Source of the DNA: Candidatus Undinarchaeales archaeon
GTDB taxonomy: Archaea; SpSt-1190; JASMDC01
Direction of reading: 5' to 3'
NCBI GenBank assembly: GCA_030753015.1
Contig: JASMDC010000013.1
Coordinates: 1 to 64,000 of the forward strand
DNA length: 64,000 bases
Under the pieces are notes generated by a model. The model saw only the letters and a program-made list of their open reading frames with translations. It ran no database searches and had not been told where the DNA came from. The position numbers and the translations under genes were made by a program. Of the stretch, positions 58,349 through 64,000 are shown piece by piece (position 1 is the first letter of the stretch; each line of letters starts with the position of its first letter).

Positions 58349-61300
58349 ATGGAGAATGGGAAGGAACAATCCAGTGTCCTAGTAGAAGGACTCTTGCTGT
58401 TGGTACTGCTCCCATCGCTGGTACTGTCCACCGAGCTCGACGTCGGCACAAACATAGCCACGAGCGAGATGTACTCCCAGCAGCTGAGGTACTTCAATGT
58501 CGATGTGGCCTTCTCCGACCCCGTACTCACTATGGAGGACGGTTCCACGAGCATCACTATCGAGAACACCACGCTCGTCTCCGAGCCCACGCACCCCATG
58601 CTCCCGATGAGGATCGTCACCCTTTACATCCCTGAAGGGTATCAGGTCTCGTCGGTGGAGGTCATTGAACTTGTGACTCGCTCCCTCGGAGCTGACCATC
58701 AGGTTCTGCCCGCCCCCTACCCCATTAGCCCCATCGATCATAAGCCTTCTGAAAGGAACACCTCCATCTACGGCTCACCGGAACCCTTCCCTCCTCAGTC
58801 TTTCATGACGTATGGGACCCGGCGCCTGATGGGATACAACGTGTTCCAGGTCGCGACCTTCCCCATCACCTACTACCCGATCAATGGAAGTCTACTCTTC
58901 CATCCAAGAATCAGAATCAGGGCACAGCTGGAGTGGACCGGAACGGAGGGTCCAGGAAAGGAGGAGGAAGAGCGAGGTTTCATCAGCTCGATAGTCGAGA
59001 ACGACTTCGCGCTCGAGGAGGGATTCGGAACGCCCGTCGTCCCCGATCACTCGGATTCCGATGGAGCTGGTGAAGGTGAGGGTGAGTCCGGGACCACGGA
59101 GGGCGGTGCGGACGGTGAGGGCGAACCACAGGCGGACAGCGGTCCAACATACGAATACCTTATCGTGTATCATTCACCGACCTTCAACTCCGCCGCGAAC
59201 AGGCTGGGAACGTGGAAGTACCAGAAGGGCTACACAGTCGGTCTTGCCTCGACCGCATACTTCAACAGTAATTATGCAGGATATGACCTTGCCGAAAAGA
59301 TCAGAAACGGTCTCAAGAACCTCCATGATAACTACGGTACTCAATGGGTCGTTCTCATTGGAGATTACAACTACGTCCCCCCCCGGTGCGGGTATGACAA
59401 GAAAGGAACGAACACAGGGGGCAATACGGGTTACCTCTGTGACGCTGACTCCACACCAACTGACCTATACTACGCTGATCTCGATAGCGACTGGGACTAC
59501 GACGGGGACAACCTGTACGGCGAGTACATCGATGATCACTGGGGCGGGGGAGTCCAGCGCCTCGACCTCACGGCAGAAGTGTACGTAGGAAGGATTTCTG
59601 TGTCTGATGCCGACACCGCCCTGCAGGTCGTCGACAAGATCATCAAATACGAGAAGGAACCTACGACAGGGGACTGGCTATCGAAGGCCCTCATCCTGGG
59701 CGCTATGGCCAACTACGACGAGGACACGAACAGCGACGGTCAGGTGGACAAGTTCAAGCGCGACTGGGCCCCGGTCATGGAGCAGCTCAGGACCGACTAC
59801 TTCCCCGCAGACTATTCCCTCACCACCATGTACGAGAAGGAAGGGGTCGCCTCACCCCTGGGACAGTCCACTTACTCATGCACCACGCCCCTCACGAACG
59901 ACAACGTGAAGTCCGCTATCAATCAGGGCTACGGTGTCATGACCATGGGCGGCCACGGCGGTAAAACCGACATCTGGAGGGTCATCTGGAGCATGGACGC
60001 CGATAGTGACAACATCAACGACCCCTCTGAAAAACAATGGTCGGCGTACCTGAAGACGACGGATACACTGTCGAACGCCAACAAGACACCATTCGTGTAT
60101 ACTGCCTCATGCCTGACCGCCCTCATTGACGGTTCAAGTGACTCCCTGGGGGAATGGCTCGTCAACCAGCAGTGGTCGGGAGCGATCGGGTATGTGGGAG
60201 CGACGCGCACTTCGTACTCCGGCATCGGTAGCACCGAATATTACAATCAGAAGCTCGTCAAGCTATTCTGGGATTCGCTCTTCTCAGGGTACTACTCATC
60301 GGGCGAGGCGCTCTACCGCTCCAAGACACAGTACTCTGTACACCATCCGTTCACAGGTGCCTCGAATGATAATACCAAACTAAGGAACTACTACGACTAC
60401 ATCCTGCTAGGTGATCCCGAGACGCCTATCTGGACGGATGATCCCGTTACGGTCTCCTCCACAGGGCTTCCCGAGAAACTCCAGACCGGGCATGCCAATG
60501 AATTCGTAGTGATAATCAAAGACTCGGAGCAAAGCGCGGTCAATGGAGCACGTGTATCCATATCAGGAGCTGGGACCCATGAGGAAAAGACGACGGATAC
60601 CCAAGGGAACGCTGCATTCACGGGGATCTCGCCCACGTCGGACGGTACCGTGACCCTTGTCGTCACCAAGCACAACCACCTCACGGTAATCGAGGAGGTA
60701 CAATCTATCACGGACAATGACGCCCCGACCACCACGCCCGGAGTAACGGAGGACGGGTGGTACTCCGAGGACCAGACGCTCAGCCTGACATGCGACGACG
60801 GTTCCGGTGTGGGATGCAGCACGACGTACTACTGCACGGACTCTGTAGGAACGTGCACGCCCGGGACTGTGTACACGCAACCGGTCTCGCTCTCATGCTC
60901 GACAGGGAGCATATGCATCCACTACGTCAGGTACTACAGTAAGGACCAGTTCGACAACGCGGAGTCATTCAAGACGAGCGTGGCTTTCAGGATCGACAAG
61001 CAGAAACCGACAACGACGGACAGTTCGGATGCGAACTGGCACGGAAGCGACCAGGCCATCACGCTGACGTGCAATGACGGGACCGGCGCGGGATGTGACA
61101 CCACGTACTACTGCACCGATACGAGCGGTACGTGCACGCCTGATACGAATTACACGCAGCCCATCAGCATTACGTGCTCCGCTGGAAGCGTGTGCACAAG
61201 GTACGTCAGGTATCGCAGTAACGACACCCTTGCGAACACGGAGGACGTCAGGACAAGCAATCAGGTCAGGATCGACAAGCAGAAACCGACAACGTCGGAC

Positions 61301-64000
61301 AACTCCGATACGAACTGGCACGGAAGCGACCAGACGGTCACTCTCACGTGCAACGATGGGACCGGCGCGGGATGCGACACCACGTACTACTGCACCGATA
61401 CGAGCGGGACGTGCACGCCCAACACAACGTACTCGCAACCGATCAGCGTCACGTGCTCTGTGGGAAGCGTATGCACCAGATATGTCAGGTACCGCAGCAA
61501 CGACACCCTTGCGAACACGGAGGATGTCAGTACGAGCAATCCGGTGAAGATCGACAAGCATATACCGACCACGACCGACAGCTCTGACGCGAACTGGCAC
61601 GGAAGCGACCAGGCAATCACGCTCACGTGCGATGACGGATCGGGTGCAGGGTGCGACACCACATACTACTGCACCGATATGAACGGGACGTGTACGCCCG
61701 ACACAGCGTACACGCAGCCGATCAGCATCACGTGCTCCGCGGGGAGCGTCTGCACGAGGTACGTCAGATACATCAGCAACGACACACTCGCAAATATCGA
61801 GGATGTAAAGACAAGCACGGGTCCCCGCATCGATAACGAGGCCCCTGTCACGAGCTCCAATGTGACGGAAGCATGGCACTCAATGGACCAATGGGCATCT
61901 CTGGTGTGTGATGACGCCACAGGTGTGGGATGTAACGCTACCGCATACTGCATTGACACAAGCAGCGTATGTGGCTGTACCCCCACCACCATCTACGAAG
62001 GCCCGACCAACCTAATCTGCTCCCCGGGTAGCGTGTGCACCCACCATATCTGCGTCGCGAGCAACGATTCTCTAGGCAATCTCGAGGAGAAGAGGAACAT
62101 CGACGTGAACATCGACAAATCCGGCATTGTGCTCCGCGACATAATCCTCCCCACGCAGGGAGGCCACTACCGGACACCAACGTCCCTGCCCCTTTCCCTG
62201 TCAGTGAACGATCACATCATCGACACGTGCTGGTACACAATCACGTCGACCGTCGGAGGCCGCTCCGTGCACACAATCCCAAAGTGTCAGAACGTCACTC
62301 TGGACATCACGACGGGCTCGTGGCTGGACGACTTTGACGATGGCTCGTGGATCGATAACAGTACATCCCACAACATCACCGTTTCCACCGGGGCGGTCCG
62401 ACTCGTGCCCAAGGGCAACTCCACGGCCATTACCGGCAGGCTCCACAGCAGCCGGATCCGACCCATTAATCCTGGAAACTGGGGCCGCTTCACAGCCATC
62501 CAGAACGTCAACAAGTCCCAGGGCTCTGCGATCAGCTATTCGGTCCTGGACGGGGAGACGAACGAGACCTTGTGCAGTACCAACACCTCTAACAGGACTG
62601 TTGTGATTGACCTTTCCTCCTGTCTGAACGGGACCGCTTCGATAGTACTCTCGGCATCGCTCACATCTACGAACACATCGGCCGTGCCAGTTATCTACAT
62701 GTGGAACGTGACGTGGTCACGGGCGGACGGCCCCTACGATCTGACGGTCCATGCCAACGACACGACGGGACGCTCCCAGAACAAGTCGCGACAATTCGTT
62801 GTCGACACGATCCCACCTTCCATCACTTCGCTACTCATCAACGATGATGCCGCCTCCACGTCCACGAGGGACGTCACGCTCAATGCATCGGGCAGCGGGT
62901 TCTCGGAATGCAGGTTCAGCAACGATGGAGCCGAATGGTCCACGTACACTGCCTATAGCGGACCCGCGTCGTGGACACTCTCGGCCGGGAACGCTCAGAA
63001 GACCGTCTCTATGCAATGTCGGGACTCCGCCGGTAACGAGGCGGTACAGGTCACCGATACCATCGACCTATCGATCCCGTCCAGTGGTGGTGGGAGCAGC
63101 AGCGGCAGCAGCAGCAGCAGCGCGAGCAGCAGCAGTGTAGCCAGTAGCAGCAGCAGCGGGAGCAGCGGTGGTGGTGGTGGAGGCGGCTATTCGCGCCTGA
63201 GCTATAACTTCTCGATCGAGTGCGACCACCCGGAAATGCTCACGATGGAACCGGGCGGTCGCGCCAAGGTGTCCTGTATCGTGACTGCCCTGGAGACCCA
63301 GCTCCCCTCACTCAACGTGACGACGGAACCGGTGGAAGGGCTCCATATCTTTCCCGCCATCCATTCCTTCGAAGAGATCCCGTACTGGACCTATAAGGAC
63401 GCGGAAGAGACCTTGAAAGATGAACTGGTCGCATACCGGAAGTTCGTTCTCGAGATCAGTTCGGAGAAAAGCTGCAGAACGAGGATAGCTCCGATAAACA
63501 TAATCGGTAGCTGCATCTCGGAGGATGACAGGATCAACGTCACGAACGTGAGCAGGATATTCGCTAAAGTGCTCCCGCTACCGGAGTGTCCCGAGGAGAG
63601 TGATGGGTTCTGTCAGTCTTCGTGTCCTCTGGATGTCAGCGGGTGCGTTCCCGAGACGTGCGAGAACGCTCCCGAGGACTGCGGCCCATGTCCCGCGGAC
63701 GAGGAAGAGGACGCGAACACTACGGATGACGAGGCCATCGGGCACGAAAACGTGACCCTTGAAGTCCCTACACCCTCCCCTTCCCAGGAAGCTACACCTG
63801 AGCCGACGGTCTCTCCTTCCCCGACGCCCGAGCCCGAGCCCGAGCCCGAACTTGAACCTGAGCCAAGCCTTGAACCTGAACCCGAGCCGACCCCGGTCCC
63901 GAATCCCAATGTAACCGAGGACGAGTTCAACATGCATCTTGACGAGACGCGGAGCATCGTGGAGGACCTATCGTCAAGAACTGAGAACGTGACATCCCTC
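58349..64000 (+). CDS. Gingipain-type (C25) surface cysteine protease with 93-aa repeats (3' end beyond window)
   Basis: 1,884 codons are open to the window edge with no stop. A signal peptide (about 10-28, 'LVEGLLLLVLLPSLVLS') is followed by a propeptide-like region and an acidic Gly/Glu linker (about 233-268). The C25 catalytic domain (about 268-650) has 'VLIGDYNYVPPRCGYD', the catalytic His in 'GVMTMGGHGGKTDIW' (H536) and Cys in 'FVYTASCLTALIDG' (C588). A CNA-B/Ig-like domain (about 700-785), five 93-residue Cys-rich repeats (about 789-1,258) and a further beta-rich region come next. A Ser/Gly linker (about 1,581-1,613), a Cys domain and a Pro-Glu repeat stalk complete the visible part. 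It looks like a large envelope-anchored protease; the anchor would lie beyond the edge. Confidence 0.85.
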   Translation, partial: MENGKEQSSVLVEGLLLLVLLPSLVLSTELDVGTNIATSEMYSQQLRYFNVDVAFSDPVLTMEDGSTSITIENTTLVSEPTHPMLPMRIVTLYIPEGYQVSSVEVIELVTRSLGADHQVLPAPYPISPIDHKPSERNTSIYGSPEPFPPQSFMTYGTRRLMGYNVFQVATFPITYYPINGSLLFHPRIRIRAQLEWTGTEGPGKEEEERGFISSIVENDFALEEGFGTPVVPDHSDSDGAGEGEGESGTTEGGADGEGEPQADSGPTYEYLIVYHSPTFNSAANRLGTWKYQKGYTVGLASTAYFNSNYAGYDLAEKIRNGLKNLHDNYGTQWVVLIGDYNYVPPRCGYDKKGTNTGGNTGYLCDADSTPTDLYYADLDSDWDYDGDNLYGEYIDDHWGGGVQRLDLTAEVYVGRISVSDADTALQVVDKIIKYEKEPTTGDWLSKALILGAMANYDEDTNSDGQVDKFKRDWAPVMEQLRTDYFPADYSLTTMYEKEGVASPLGQSTYSCTTPLTNDNVKSAINQGYGVMTMGGHGGKTDIWRVIWSMDADSDNINDPSEKQWSAYLKTTDTLSNANKTPFVYTASCLTALIDGSSDSLGEWLVNQQWSGAIGYVGATRTSYSGIGSTEYYNQKLVKLFWDSLFSGYYSSGEALYRSKTQYSVHHPFTGASNDNTKLRNYYDYILLGDPETPIWTDDPVTVSSTGLPEKLQTGHANEFVVIIKDSEQSAVNGARVSISGAGTHEEKTTDTQGNAAFTGISPTSDGTVTLVVTKHNHLTVIEEVQSITDNDAPTTTPGVTEDGWYSEDQTLSLTCDDGSGVGCSTTYYCTDSVGTCTPGTVYTQPVSLSCSTGSICIHYVRYYSKDQFDNAESFKTSVAFRIDKQKPTTTDSSDANWHGSDQAITLTCNDGTGAGCDTTYYCTDTSGTCTPDTNYTQPISITCSAGSVCTRYVRYRSNDTLANTEDVRTSNQVRIDKQKPTTSDNSDTNWHGSDQTVTLTCNDGTGAGCDTTYYCTDTSGTCTPNTTYSQPISVTCSVGSVCTRYVRYRSNDTLANTEDVSTSNPVKIDKHIPTTTDSSDANWHGSDQAITLTCDDGSGAGCDTTYYCTDMNGTCTPDTAYTQPISITCSAGSVCTRYVRYISNDTLANIEDVKTSTGPRIDNEAPVTSSNVTEAWHSMDQWASLVCDDATGVGCNATAYCIDTSSVCGCTPTTIYEGPTNLICSPGSVCTHHICVASNDSLGNLEEKRNIDVNIDKSGIVLRDIILPTQGGHYRTPTSLPLSLSVNDHIIDTCWYTITSTVGGRSVHTIPKCQNVTLDITTGSWLDDFDDGSWIDNSTSHNITVSTGAVRLVPKGNSTAITGRLHSSRIRPINPGNWGRFTAIQNVNKSQGSAISYSVLDGETNETLCSTNTSNRTVVIDLSSCLNGTASIVLSASLTSTNTSAVPVIYMWNVTWSRADGPYDLTVHANDTTGRSQNKSRQFVVDTIPPSITSLLINDDAASTSTRDVTLNASGSGFSECRFSNDGAEWSTYTAYSGPASWTLSAGNAQKTVSMQCRDSAGNEAVQVTDTIDLSIPSSGGGSSSGSSSSSASSSSVASSSSSGSSGGGGGGGYSRLSYNFSIECDHPEMLTMEPGGRAKVSCIVTALETQLPSLNVTTEPVEGLHIFPAIHSFEEIPYWTYKDAEETLKDELVAYRKFVLEISSEKSCRTRIAPINIIGSCISEDDRINVTNVSRIFAKVLPLPECPEESDGFCQSSCPLDVSGCVPETCENAPEDCGPCPADEEEDANTTDDEAIGHENVTLEVPTPSPSQEATPEPTVSPSPTPEPEPEPELEPEPSLEPEPEPTPVPNPNVTEDEFNMHLDETRSIVEDLSSRTENVTSL
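60713..62122 (+). repeat. Five tandem 93-residue repeats in the protease gene
   Basis: Units begin at 60713, 60995, 61274, 61553 and 61832 (spacing 282, 279, 279, 279 nt). Each follows 'DKQKPTTTDSSDANWHGSDQ', 'LTCNDGTGAGCDTTYYCTDT', 'GTCTP' and 'CSAGSVCTRYVRYRSND' with six or more Cys. The middle three are closely similar at nucleotide level, so unit number could change by recombination. They resemble the chitobiase-like/OmpL47-type surface repeats and probably form a rigid stalk. Confidence 0.9.
63092..63183 (+). repeat. AGC-rich trinucleotide tract encoding a Ser/Gly linker
   Basis: Runs of AGC interrupted by GGC, GCG and AGT, ending in repeated GGT, encode a poly-Ser then poly-Gly linker in the protease gene. 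A microsatellite-like tract, in frame, able to change length without frameshift. Confidence 0.8.

Noticed and set aside
60713-62122. CRISPR-like periodic repeats
   Set aside because: The 279-nt units are in-frame protein repeats without spacers.

Overview
This window is archaeal DNA of fairly high GC. Supporting signs are a complete ABCE1/Rli1 ribosome-recycling ATPase, an archaeal-type NMN adenylyltransferase (NadM), a pair of Lrp/AsnC regulators, a NusA-like KH protein, a tRNA with a canonical bulge-helix-bulge intron, class III (archaellin/pilin-like) signal sequences, and AT-rich TATA boxes 22-34 nt before many start codons, which implies leaderless mRNAs. The giant Cys-rich secreted proteins and the 'YYCTDT..TCTP' repeat protein suggest a DPANN or other poorly characterised groundwater-type lineage; that placement is inference.

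Left part (1-32,100): a truncated TPR gene, a 48-aa ORF, an ASCH-domain protein and a methyltransferase lead into the main feature. This is a three-gene cassette present twice, both copies on the minus strand. It encodes A (giant secreted Cys-rich protein, about 2,700-2,800 aa), B (about 690 aa, type-IV-pilin-like N-terminal anchor plus ectodomain) and C (about 960-1,000 aa, secreted, Ig/macroglobulin-like domains with a Cys-rich core). Order A-B-C and the B/C stop-start overlap or coupling are preserved in both copies: copy 1 at 3,160-16,714 and copy 2 at 18,823-32,087. A short two-helix membrane protein (D) follows copy 1. Endonuclease III and a transglutaminase-like protein lie between the copies on the opposite strand. 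The A proteins differ by modular swaps: one has calcium-type TSP3 repeats, the other a long helical insert. I recognise no named family for A, B or C; this is the best candidate for an undescribed system.

Middle (32,100-43,000): a PurM-like 'methanogenesis marker 2'-type protein, two Lrp regulators, a pilin-like protein, a lone dihydrolipoamide dehydrogenase, a tnpB remnant, tRNA-Ile(UAU) with intron, an S-layer-like membrane protein and a double flavodoxin-fold protein. A second D gene here is split by an IS1634-type element. The locus is bounded by tRNA-Gly(GCC) and a 15-nt copy of that tRNA's 3' end.

Right part (43,000-64,000): two unknown membrane-associated proteins, an unknown 511-aa protein, a metallophosphoesterase pair (one degenerate), a cluster of small membrane and acidic proteins, a methyltransferase, a HipA/PI3K-like kinase, an aminotransferase, nadM, the KH-abce1 operon, a precisely delimited IS481 element with a 15-bp target duplication, and a gingipain-type (C25) surface protease with 93-residue repeats that runs off the right edge.

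Two genes reach the window ends without a stop (1-607 minus, 58,349-64,000 plus). No database search was possible: family names rest on recognised motifs, and comparisons between copies rest on reading the translations by eye.
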